From assembly GCF_910592395.1 (NCBI RefSeq), contig NC_088323.1, positions 9,488,001 to 9,552,000 on the forward strand: a stretch of DNA of 64,000 nt, written 5' to 3'. A program made the position numbers and the translations under genes. The notes beneath the pieces are model-generated. The model had not been told where the DNA came from. It worked only from the letters and a program-made list of their open reading frames with translations, and did not search any database. Origin of the DNA: Lineus longissimus (taxonomy: Eukaryota > Nemertea > Pilidiophora > Heteronemertea > Lineidae). Shown in pieces: positions 31,780 to 42,402 of this stretch. The first letter of the stretch is position 1; each line of letters starts with the position of its first letter.

Positions 31780-32240
31780 TTACCCTATTGAAATCTTATC
31801 TACACGCTTATCCTTATATTCCCTAAATGTTGGTATCGGCTATGCCCTTGAAAATGCAATGCCGGTTTGTGCTGTGGATAGCAAACAAATAGGAAAATCT
31901 GCATGGATTGGTTTTGTACGTACACCGCAAAGAAATGTCATATTGGCCATGTTGCCAGATGGACTGGTTAGTTTAATATATCCACCAATAAAGGCGCATT
32001 TGTGCAGTTTTATTGTGATGCAGCAATATTCTCCCACGGCAGCACTATTCAGGGCTGGTTGCTCGGTGTGTTGGAAGACCTGCCTTGAACAATATTGCTT
32101 AACGGCGACCAGGAGTGACCTTCAGAGATAATATCATCATTTGCAAACCCATTCACGTCACTTCAAGTAATATATCAAGAAAAGCGTATTTTGGGAAGGG
32201 ATTAATGAGGATTTAATTGTCGAAATGACATTCTAAAATA
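31780..32240. other. Upstream of lectin-like segment, unassigned
   Basis: Both strands have a short open frame over 31840-32130 (on +: WIGFVRTPQRNVILAMLPDG). Nothing supports one strand over the other. It may hold an upstream exon of the lectin-like gene, but I see no matching sequence near the other lectin-like segments. Confidence 0.25.
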
Positions 32241-32286
32241 CATTGGTATCATAGTTTCGAAAGAAAATTCCGTTAGCCTCTGGGCT

Positions 32287-32568
32287 GTGATGAAATGCAG
32301 CATTTTGCATGGCACGAGCGTATATCTCAAATGCATTTCTGTAAAAATTACATACGCTGATCTGAAGCCAGTGGTTGTCCTAAACATTCGTCGGCCAAAT
32401 GCCTGACACACAACCATTGAGACCACTGAGTTCTGGTTTGATGGAGCCACATGTAATTTGCAACAAAATTCAAAAAATAAAAAGTATACCATCCATTTAC
32501 CATGCGAAAAAATTATCAAGCATATCGCGCTTCGTTTGGACAATATTTTGCCAAAAAAATCAACTTGA
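32287..32568 (+). pseudogene. F-type-lectin-like segment, copy 1
   Basis: On + the frame reads LKCISVKITYADLKPVVVLN, IRRPNA, stop, then FWFDGATCNLQQNSKNKKYT and HLPCEKIIKHIALRLDNILP. The layout (V-V-V-L-N-x-R-P, then Cys, then L-P-C-E-K ... HIALRLD) resembles the C-terminal half of an F-type lectin/galactose-binding domain, where a Cys precedes a RYV-I-L strand. Against the copy at 62143, differences fall mostly in third codon positions in this frame, which supports past coding. One in-frame TGA breaks it. Family call is tentative. Confidence 0.4.
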
Positions 32569-34959
32569 AAGTTAGTGATGCCGTTATCGTTTACTGAAAG
32601 CCGTTGTGCAAATTGCTCGGCGAGCGGACCGGAGCGAGATGTAAAATCGGAAGAAAATTTTGATCTCACGAATTTTTTGTGACTATATAAAAGTAGGTAT
32701 TTTAGAATTGTAAACCAGCGCGGGTTTTGACGGAATTTTAGCAACACTCGGATCCAGATTCAATTCCGAAGCACAGTTAGCCTCTTTCCTGATCAACGCC
32801 TCTAATGCCGGCGCTCCGTTGATGTGACAACAACCGACCGGAAATAATATTTTTCCCAACAACATCAGGGCTCGATCCGCTACAAGAGGCGCTGATCAGG
32901 ATAAAGCATTCTGAACCATCAGAGTTAATCGGTCCGTTACCTCCTCTCATACCTCTGAAGAAAAGCATGCCGTAATTCTGTATCTCGTGCGCCTCGAGTT
33001 GTGGTGAACCAATCAGAACGCTATTTCCAAAATTGTGATTTTCATGAATGGGTCATTTATTTATTCTCGCCTCCAGTCTTGGCATGCTGCCAATATACAT
33101 TTACGACACAGCGTTTTTGAACGTAGAAGACCAGAAGCGAGGTTGGTTAGATCATGATCAAAGTGCACTCTTGTTACAGGCCTTCTGATTGGTTAATATC
33201 GGCGGTAGCGTGAGATATTGTGAGGAATAATTAACAGAACCAACTCATACAGGCAGATCTGCGTATTGCGTCAAAAGTTTGCTGTAACGGAGTCCTGGGC
33301 GGCGGAGTAGATCCAAGGCTTGAGGGTCAAGATGGGATAAAGGTGAATTACAAAACCAGCATGTTGAGTCACCTCCCTTATAGTTCTGCTGTGACACACG
33401 CCTCCAACAGTTCGCGATAACATGCTTTCCGTAGTTCTTACAAGGCAACGTTTAATCAATAACAACACCACTAGCGTCAATATTTGGATTGGGTAAGATT
33501 GATTGATTGGATGAGAAAACAATGCATGAGTGTGCCTATTTTGACATCGATTGCTCTGAAAATCGATACCAAGGAATAAAATACTGCCTCATACGCGGCA
33601 TGTTCACGTGGTTACGTAGCTATTGGCTGACCCTCTATGCAGAAAAGGGGTTACTTTTGTTGCTTACAACTATAGCTATATACTTTAAAAATCGAAAATC
33701 TGCGTAGATAATTTCCAGTAAGGCTGACCTCCATGCAAGAAAGGTATATCTTTAAAAATCGAACCAGATAAAATCGTTACCTCTTCTTTATGGAGAGTGA
33801 GCTTGGCCGCAGGGGCCTCAATCATCGACTTGACCCAACGGACTGCACTGGAATGGGCTGGGACGTCATACTTTCAGGGCGGCTGGTGGATGACATGACC
33901 GCACTGTTCCGAACACGACTTGCTGATAATAGATCTGCTCACGTTTATTTGTTGGTGAATCTGGCGAGCACGTTCTCTGGTGTTGTACTTTGTTGCGGTT
34001 ATGGACTTGATTTGGTTTGGGTTTTCTTTCATACATTACCGCCAATCTGCACAAGAGAGCAAAATATTATCACAGACTGAGATGCTACACCATGTACAGC
34101 ATACCCCGGCGCAGTGGTAGCAGTGTAATGGGTTGGCTCGCTCTCACTGCTCGGAACGGCCGCCTTTGCATCTGAATGTGCTGAAATCGCACATCCGCTT
34201 AACTATTGGACATATTCGATTATTTTATCCTTTTTCCATTAAAAAGGTCAAAGCATGTTGTACATTGCATTTCAAATCTTTCACCGAAATATTTACTCCT
34301 TCTTCTTAATTGTAACGTATGAAAACGTGCTGTGTGATGAGGTTTCTTCGTGCAGACGGTGATTTCCAGCGCGGTGATTTTAGCACTTAGACAGATTTAA
34401 TTGGTTCAAGACAGAAATAGAAATGAACGTTCACCTAGTAGAAGTAGATAACAACAGAATTACATTACAATCGACTCGACATATTTTTGTAAATTGCCAG
34501 ATGTACGGCATTTTCTTCAAGCATTCTTGCTCCATATATTCGTGTACATCATAAATACGACACAAGGATAATGGAGGCAAATACTAGCTGAGATAATATG
34601 CTTGAATATTATATCTGATTTAGAGAATGATCCCACACATTTCTACTAATTGCGTGAGGTAACACTCGGCTTATTGTTACAAGCTGAAAGCTTGTTTGTG
34701 GTCTATTTTGATTCAGGTTGATGATATCACCATGATAATGCCAGCACAGCAGGTAGCACGTCAACTCCCAGACCAGAGGTAGATTACGTAAGATTACTAC
34801 AGCATGCTTCCCCCAGCTATCAGCGTGATCAGGATTATCAACAAAACTCAGCCAGAAGGAGATCGGGGATGATTTCTTAATCCTGAAAGCCGAAGATCAA
34901 AATAAGCGTTAGATGTATGATTGAAAAAAATTCCTTCCGGGTCGGCACCCACGTATAGA

Positions 34960-35510
34960 AATCCGAATGCGATCTATGTTTGTCTATTTTTAACCTCATC
35001 TCAACAACTGCTCTAAAGCATTAATTTCTAATCATGCCATGAACGGCAGGCGAAGTTGATTGAATGCAGGCTATGCAATCCGATGCTGCAAAATTGACGT
35101 AGTTGCCAAATTTGTGTGACTCTGTAACGGCGGCCATCTTGGATTTCAAAATTGCCGCCAGAAATGACACTATTTCGCCCATTTCTCGAATTCTACGGCA
35201 GTTAAGCACCTAATTCCAACGCCAACCCCCAGGTTATTGGGTCTGCTGAATCGAGTGAAACCTTCGATATCGAGGCTAGGTGACCGCCATATTGGATTTC
35301 AAGACGTCCGCCCAAAATATGTTCTAACCTATATCTCCAGTATTATGATAGATAAATCCTCGATTTCACTGCCTGTACCCACCTTTCTGAACTAAACCAA
35401 TCAAATACCGCCATCAAAATTTGACGTTCAAAATGGCCGCCAAAATTGACACGTTTTTGTCTATATCTCGAAATCTACAGCAGTTATGAATTTATTTCCA
35501 ACGCCTACCC
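34960..35510. repeat. Diverged tandem repeats of the ggcggccatcttggattt type
   Basis: Three diverged monomers of roughly 150-180 bp. Each has ggccgccat(ct/at)tggatttcaa or its variant, then a ttgacac...tatatctcgaaattct line, then ttccaacgcctaccccc. Such repeats are common in marine invertebrate genomes. Y3 at 55080-55140 lacks it and shows continuous sequence up to gcataaaagctctcg. Confidence 0.65.
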
Positions 35511-35686
35511 CTAGATATCCTCGTCATTCAGATTGCATGAAAGCTCTCGCCCTGCGGTCTCGAGCTTTCAGCTTGGATAAAATCATGTGATCTGGTGACT
35601 CGTGTAGTCTTATTTTATCAACTACCTGTCCAGGAGAGCATCAAGATTGCTATCATGTATGCATCTAACCTGGATCATAAGAGTCG

Positions 35687-36248
35687 CGTCCACTACAAAA
35701 AACGCCAGTGTTGGTCCGGAGTTTTTGCGCTTACACCTGTTAATTTTTCCCTCGAAAACGCCGGTGCTGGAAAACGCCGGTGTTTTCTTGTCACGGCGAT
35801 GGATTCGGGGCTAAATGGGGGCTTATTTAAGCACGGCGTTTTATGTAGTGTAATCACAAAAACGCCGGCGTTAGTTAGTTTCTACACTCGGCGACAGGCG
35901 GCGTGGTTACCACTGCGCATGCGTCAAAAAGGTAAACATTGCAGAAAAACAGCGAAGCTCCTGTAATCCGACGACATCGACATTATTTGTATTTCATATT
36001 TCTCTCTATCGCAATAATGGTTAACATTGAACGTAACCATTGGGGGAGGGCGAGTCACTACTAGCGACTCCAACAATAACAAAAAATCGGAGAGTTCTAC
36101 AGGAATTTCATATAGACCACGCCATCTGTCGCCGAGTTCAGTAACTGCTTCCATGTAGTGGAAGTCCTCGCCGTGTCTTCTCCGGGGTTTTTCTTGTTCG
36201 GAGTATCCCCGGGGTTTAAAAACGCCGGGGTTTTCCATGTAGTGGACG
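35687..36248. mobile_element. Non-autonomous element with cgtccactac ends and aacgccggngtt repeats
   Basis: Starts cgtccactacaaaaaacgcc and ends ggttttccatgtagtggacg, inverted ends of at least 10 bp that continue imperfectly. The inside carries many copies of the near-palindrome aacgccggngtt (for example near 35700, 35757, 35770, 35860, 36220). Y2 and Y3 (45866, 55262) lack it. I could not fix the target duplication. Confidence 0.6.
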
Positions 36249-37170
36249 TGCTACTATAGAAATAGCGGCCGTGTTACCGTTATGTAATGAAACCAGTAAA
36301 TCTGGGTGTTAAAACATATAAAACTCATAGACTTCGACAAGGAAGAAGATGCAAGCTGAAACCTCCGACTAGCACATTCTTTCAATTTCAATTTCCGACA
36401 TCATGTATAGAGCTGTAGGAAATAAAATATTAGTGGTCGAACTCTTTCCACCAATTCTCTCTTACTTACCTGGTCGAGGGCAGAATTTCATTTGAAAGAC
36501 GTTTGCCCACTTTAAAAGTACGTCAAACGAGACGGTCCTGCTTATCGCATGTGTAAATTAACCTACATCAGGACAAAGTGGAGTAAGAAAAGTCCTATTC
36601 TCAGCCAAATTATCAATGAACTTCTTTCTGCAACAAAGTCTGGCGTGCTATTGAAAAGTGGAAAGCATCGATATCTAGTGTAGCTTAGATTTATAGCTTT
36701 GAGCCAGAATATACGTAGAGCGAGTTTTGAAATATTACCGTTAATGAGAAACAATAACAGTCCAAAAACCTTTATCCCCTCGGAGCTGTGCAATATCTGT
36801 ATTCCTTCTTAAAGAGGTCCCGTCATTATACAGGCGAATGAACATAACCAGTGATATGATGATATTTTCTGTAACAAATACTAAGGAATGTTTGAAGCCG
36901 GCCAGGATCCAGGTTGATGGTCTGATTTAGGTTGTATGATACAATGCATGCTAAATGGTGATACAAGTCACGGGATATAAAACTGAACGTGAGAACTTCG
37001 CAACCGTCCACAAATTGCTCAGATTGAAATCCTATTTTTCATCCTAGGCTTTTACCGAGCAGATCAAAACTCATTATCATTTATATTTTTAAGTGGGTTC
37101 CTCTACACATTACATTACATTAAATAGATGTTGTTCACGCAGTTGAGTTTGAACACAAAATAACTTTTCT

Positions 37171-38271
37171 TCACACAATTAATACTTTTGCGGTCAACGG
37201 TTTACTATTGCCATATTTCGGCCAGGCGATTATTCTTTCATTCGCACCAAGAATAAGCATATGATGTGAGACAAACTTGACATCTAAGGTCATCGATAAC
37301 GTCGGTCTAGCTTCTACATTTGAATGTTCAAGGCATGGCCCAAAGTTTAACATAAAAAGAAAAATAGCGTGTTTCTTAGAAAACTTGGAACTCTCCCCGG
37401 GGTCATTAAAAACGGCGTTGGTGAGAACCTCCAGCCGATGAACCTCAACGACAACATTATAAGATCCGAGCAAAGACACAATTGAAGAGTCTTTCAACTT
37501 TTTAAAGAAAATATCACGAAAGATAATCGACGTGGATGTATTATGCTCGTACGGTTTTTCTAAGATGATGATGGAGTGTGTTCTGGTTGATGATTTAAAG
37601 AGATTACCATCTATATCACACTTGATATCTTCTAACATGATGTTTTCCATAGTATGTAATTTGCTTACGTAACCTTCAGACATGAGAGAGTAACGCCTCC
37701 CTTTTAGGCTTTTAACATACTGAAGTTTAAGAATAAACCCTACGTTTACTATCTTATACCAATCTAACCAAGATATAGACAGGACTTTTCCCCTGTTCTT
37801 GTGATTCTGATATTTGCATCGAAAGGTCAACTCCAAGAAAACATTTTCACCGCATGAAACCATTTTGAAATATTCGAACCTCGAATTATTTGGACCGAGA
37901 CTTTTCGTAAGTTCATCATACGGTAGAATCAACTCTCGGCAATTACCTTTTCCATTCAAATATATTTAAGATGCTCGAAATTTTTCATAAACTGATTTCC
38001 TTCCATGAGGAGTCCTTACCCTTATGACATCATCGCCATATTCGCCAGCAATGTATGTAAGTTCGTTAAAATGAAAACGAGATATCATTTTAAAATCTCC
38101 GCTTCTATCATCTTGGCTAAAGACGTAGACGTTACGGTGTGGACTCAAGGCGTAATGAAAAAGAGCCATTGTTATTATGACCCTTAACTTCGTGTGGTAA
38201 AAGACCGATTCCGTCCACGGTGGGAACTGACCATATATCCTTATATCACGGTACGACCGATATTTGCCCCT
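37171..38271 (-). pseudogene. Array gene copy 2, exon 2: one nonsense codon
   Basis: Same 366-codon exon as copies 1 and 4, with the same acceptor (gaactagcag-type, ending before 38271). The only break is TAA at 37966-37968, where copies 1 and 4 have CAA within RAFQMDLNGKGN. The frame is otherwise open to the common stop, with motifs ELILPYDEL, FEYFKMVSCGENVFLEL, SISWLDWYKIVN and ILGANERIIAWPK kept. So the copy is either a very recent pseudogene or a polymorphic null allele. Confidence 0.8.
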
Positions 38272-40303
38272 CTGCTAGTTCGACGTCTAGGTCGAAAGTT
38301 AAGATATAACATCTTCACGTTATAAAGGATTAATACGCTCAAGTTACATGTAATACATTACATGTAGGAGATGGAAGGCTGCTGCTCTCTAGCTCTTGAT
38401 TAGACAAACGTCATAAGTTATGCGCGCATCTTGATTATATTAACCCATTATTAACGTATAATGCCCCTTTGAGATGCCCTGTGTATTATTGATGTTGTGC
38501 TCCATACTGACTCCCATCCAAACGGCCATGGCAATTCAGCGAAATGTACGAAAACTCCGGAATCTGGGGAATCCTTACGGAGGCAATATTTATAGCCAGC
38601 CTCTTAAAAACCATGCGCCTCCCTGTAAGATCTCGTGATATTTGGGTGTTCGATCGCAACGCATCTCGCGCCTTGAAGCGAATGCCAAAAATTAATTGAG
38701 CCCGAACGCTCTCGCGCCAGGCCCGAGTAATAGTTGAGTATGAAGTACCTTAAACAAGAATAACCAGACGTTAGACGTGGTGTATGAACGTAAACTGCAA
38801 CAAAACTGATGTGTAATCATCGTCTGCCATCTTTTATCAAAAATCACATTCAGCGGCCATTTTCAGCCGAAGTATAGGCCAATCTGAGGATCGTTCGCTT
38901 CGGCCTAGCGCGAGATCAGGCACCATGCAGTACCAAAAAGAACGCTGTGACGCTTACTCCCGCTTAGTAATCGAACACGCTTTTAAACAGTAAATATGAG
39001 AATATCAATATTAAATATATGATAATTTGTTGTAAATTTGCGACATTTTGTCTTCATTCTAACACAGCCGGTGTGGAATTGGTCCTTCAAAAAAAATGCA
39101 GGTCATTTTTTCATGCATGTTGGCTTTTTCCTATATGCTTCTTATTCTTTGCGTTTTAACCAATAATACATATTTGTAATATTCCATAAGAATCAATGTG
39201 ATGATGCTAAAACATCGATATTCTTATACTGTTTTTGTAGGCTGATTCCACTAAATAGGCGCCATGGCCCGTTTCGGATTTTCTTATTTCCAATTTCAAA
39301 TGAGACTTCTGGGCTTTTGCGCATTCCAACTCTCACTCCGTCGTTATCTCCGAGGTTGAATTACATTTACAGTTATTTAGTAATATATTCAATCAGTTAA
39401 TCGACGAACGTTTTCATAGCGATGTCCGTCTGCAGTTATTTTTTTTTAAATTCCAAATTCAATCGGTGCAGAAGCATGATAAGATGGATACAACCAGTGG
39501 CGGATCTAGGCGGGGGCGTGGGGAGCGTACGCCCCCTCCCCCTATTTTTTTTGCAGAACAATTTTTTTTTCTTCAAAATTCCATCAAACATGGAGGTAGA
39601 AATGATCTTGAAATGCAAGGAAAACGCATTTCAGAGCTTCTTGTGTTGAAATTCCTTGGGGAGGGCTATATACAAAGCCCCTGTTCGCGCTTTGCGCATA
39701 CGGTGCGCAATGTTTAGGCTTCGCCTTCGCTTACGCCCCCACCCCATCCTTTCTAAAAAGTCTGGATCCGCCCAGGTACAACGAAGTCCACGACTGGGAA
39801 TACGACTTTATTACATACGCCTAGTATGAAATTCAAAAGTATGTATGGAATTTAAAAGTAATTTTGTGCAGGTACACGTAAATTATCACTTTGGAATGTT
39901 TACCGACATTTCAGTTGAGTCGAAGTTATCCCTAGACGACTGAAATTCAACCTCAAAGTTGAAGTGTAAGTTCACTTTACGACGTGAACTTGAGCGAGAA
40001 TTGTGTTTTTTTCTCAACAGCGACATTCATGAAATTGGTACAAAAGTTAAATAGTTTTTTTTCCAGTTCGATTTCAAGTATCGTTCAAAATTTGGTGCAC
40101 ACGATCCATCGCCGAGTCGAGCATATTCCTCCACTCCAATGGTACTCATGATGGTTTTTTTACCTCGAAGCATAGTGTTGAAAGTGTCATACCATTCTGT
40201 GTATTTCATATGCAACGTATTGGCCAAGTGTACGAGACATAGGTAACACGATCGCCGAAAAAAATTCTAACAATGATGATATGAAAACTGAAATATTGGC
40301 TAC
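38272..40303 (-). other. Intron of array gene copy 2
   Basis: Close match in order and orientation to the copy 1 intron, including a hAT-type MITE at the same place. Borders on -: gtagccaata and gaactagcag-like, phase 0. Confidence 0.65.
39495..39774. mobile_element. hAT-type MITE in copy 2 intron
   Basis: Starts cagtggcggatctaggcggg and ends tctggatccgccca, with flanking octamers gatacaac (39487-39494) and ggtacaac (39775-39782) matching at 7 of 8. It sits at the site of the copy 1 MITE, so insertion came before the copies split. Copy 4 keeps only the inner part (60449-60510) owing to a deletion. Confidence 0.82.
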
Positions 40304-40603
40304 CTGCTTTTTCCAAAGCTGATGTCTTGTTTTCCAGTCACGGCAATTCCAGCCCTTGGTAGCAGCATTCTTGTGAAGATGACAGGTTCTCGTTTGATCA
40401 TGGCCATCACGGCTGTTCACGTAGGTGGTGGAAAAGGCAACACACTTCTGAATATTCGAGCATGCTATGCCACATCGGAAAATGGACTGAACTCGTAAGA
40501 TTGCATAAATTAAATTATTATCGGTTCCGCTTATGTGCATTGTCATGAAATGGAATGAAGAAAACACTAAATTTTCTGAAGGTGTGTCCATGTTGGTCAG
40601 CAT
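40304..40603 (-). pseudogene. Array gene copy 2, exon 1: PAN/apple-like domain (open)
   Basis: 100 codons from ATG 40603, with all the PAN cysteines (SIFRCGIACSNIQKCVAFST, TCHLH, GWNC) and a phase-0 donor. The exon itself has no defect. It is filed as part of a pseudogene only because exon 2 of this copy carries a nonsense codon. Confidence 0.65.
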
Positions 40604-41000
40604 GTGCAATAATAATTATTTTTCATGAATTGCATTTACACGGTCTACGAGAACTCAACCAATACAACTCTCTATCGGACGACCTGCTTTCTCGCGATAT
40701 TGATTGTGTCATTGCAAATGATCCACAGACAAAACTTTCCGTAGGAAGTTGTCTCAATAGCGAGAAACAAAGAAAAACAATACAGTCATGTATGTCTGAC
40801 ACGCTGCACCGGCAAATGACTGACATATTAAGCGCAGATAGCATCTTAGCAAGTCCGTCATTTGTTAACTTGCTAGATTTATGCTCACGCGTTATCAGCT
40901 TGAAATGGAGACCCCTGATGTGAGTCGTCCTTCAGGGTATATGTCATAATTGGCGAACCCAATCGCGTCATTTCATGAAAGATATCAAGACAAGCATACA
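40604..41000. promoter_or_regulatory. Shared 5' flank between copy 2 and the divergent lectin-like segment
   Basis: Upstream of exon 1 on -, containing the proximal words shared by all copies (gtagaccgtg, cgcgagaaagcaggtcg). The lectin-like + strand segment starts about 160 bases further on, so this zone could serve both directions. No core promoter motif recognised. Confidence 0.3.
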
Positions 41001-41157
41001 TGTTGTATTTCGGTAACGGATTTATGAGGATTTAATCGTCAAGTGACATCAAAATACATTGGTGTCACAAATCATAGTTTAATAAGAAAAATCCGTTAGC
41101 CTCTTTCTTTTTGCGGAACTGAGAGTTCTGGCAACTCAACCAAGGGTCTCCTTGGTT

Positions 41158-41422
41158 GTGTTGAAATGCAGCATTTTGCATTCAACAAGTGTATTTCTCG
41201 AATGCATTTCTGTATAGATTATAAACGCAGATCCGCAGGCAGTGGTTACTCTAAACTTTCGTCGGCCAAATACCGGACCCAACAACTGAGACGAAGTAAG
41301 TTCATGGAACCACATGTTATTCACAACAAATATCAAAGGTAAGAAGAACACCATCCGTTTACCATGCGAAAAAATAATTAGGCATATCGCGCTTCGTTTA
41401 GACATCATTTTGCCAAAGGTAA
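41158..41422 (+). pseudogene. F-type-lectin-like segment, copy 2
   Basis: Same + frame as at 32287 and 62143: TSVFLECISV, stop, INADPQAVVTLNFRRPNTGP, stop, EVSSWNHMLFTTNIKGKK, IRLPCEKIIRHIALRLDIIL. Two in-frame stops. It ends ttgccaaag followed by gtaaataag, which looks like a splice donor, so the segment may once have been an internal exon. Confidence 0.4.
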
Positions 41423-41668
41423 ATAAGCTTTAAAATAATTGATAACATCATCGTCTACTTGGGAAGCCGTTGGGCAAATTGCCCGGCGAGCGGACAAGAG
41501 CGAGATCGAAAATCGGAAGAGAATGTTGATCTCACAAAGTTTTAGTGACTATAGATAGAAGGTATTTTAGAATTGAAAACAAGCACGTGTTTTGACGGAA
41601 TTTTATCAATACTCCCCTCGGATCCAATTCATAAGCAGTTAGCCTCTTTCCTGATCAACGCCTCCGAT

Positions 41669-41790
41669 TAGTGAGGTTTCGCAACCACCCGGTTAGGCCC
41701 TACGACGACGTTTATCTATTGTGTGAGTTCACCCGAACAATAGATAAACGTCGTCGTAGGGCCTAACCGGGTGGTTACGAAACCTCACTA
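41669..41790. mobile_element. 122-bp nearly perfect fold-back element
   Basis: Arms 41669-41722 and 41737-41790 are inverted copies of 54 bases with a single mismatch; the loop is 14 bases. The arms start tagtgaggtttcg. Relative to Y0 and Y4 it replaces about 28 bases (the atgccggcgcttcgttga stretch) between gcctcc and ttggcgggtg, so it is not a simple insertion. Confidence 0.8.
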
Positions 41791-42402
41791 TTGGCGGGTG
41801 AAAGGCCGACTTGTTGTCGGCAACAATCTTTTTCCTTGCAAAATTAGAGCTCGATTCGCTGCGCTGATCAGGATGAAGGTGAATTACGAAACCAGAATGT
41901 TTAGTCACCTCTCTGATCTGGCGTCCCTTACAGTTCTGCTGTGACACAAAAATCCAATAGATCGCGATGACATAACTACTGCGGTTCTAACAAGATAGCG
42001 TTTAATCAATACAACACAATTACTATGTAGCGTCAATAATATAATTTGGTAAGATTGATTCAAAGAAAACAATGCATGATCGGAGTGCGCATATTTTGAC
42101 ATCGATTGCTTTTGATCTCAACGATATGAGATCCTGATTACATGCGACAAAAAATGCTCGATCATGGTGGTCATCGCAGGTAACTGCGACAGGAATCAGC
42201 TATCACTGCTCTCTGATTCTGGGCCAACATCCATACAAGATTTGTGGAACATTTTAAGATTTTTATTCAATTTTATTCAATCTGAACATTTGCATGTGCC
42301 AATACCGTTGCATATTCCTCTGAGATTCTTAGTTGATCTTTCTAAAGGAATGCAATATATATTATCTCTATCGCCTTATCAGCTGTTTGATATATATATA
42401 TA

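Larger units (their letters stand above)
32640..37010. repeat. Y block, copy Y1, with two insertions
   Basis: Shares with Y0 the landmarks ggtattttagaattg (32697), ccatgcaagaaaggt (33732), gaccgcactgttcc (33897), ccgctctcactgc-type words (34138), tttatcaactacc (35617) and aagctgaaacctccg (36353). Relative to Y3 it holds a ggcggccatcttgg satellite-like insert (about 34960-35510) and a MITE (35687-36248). No conserved coding frame. Confidence 0.7.
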
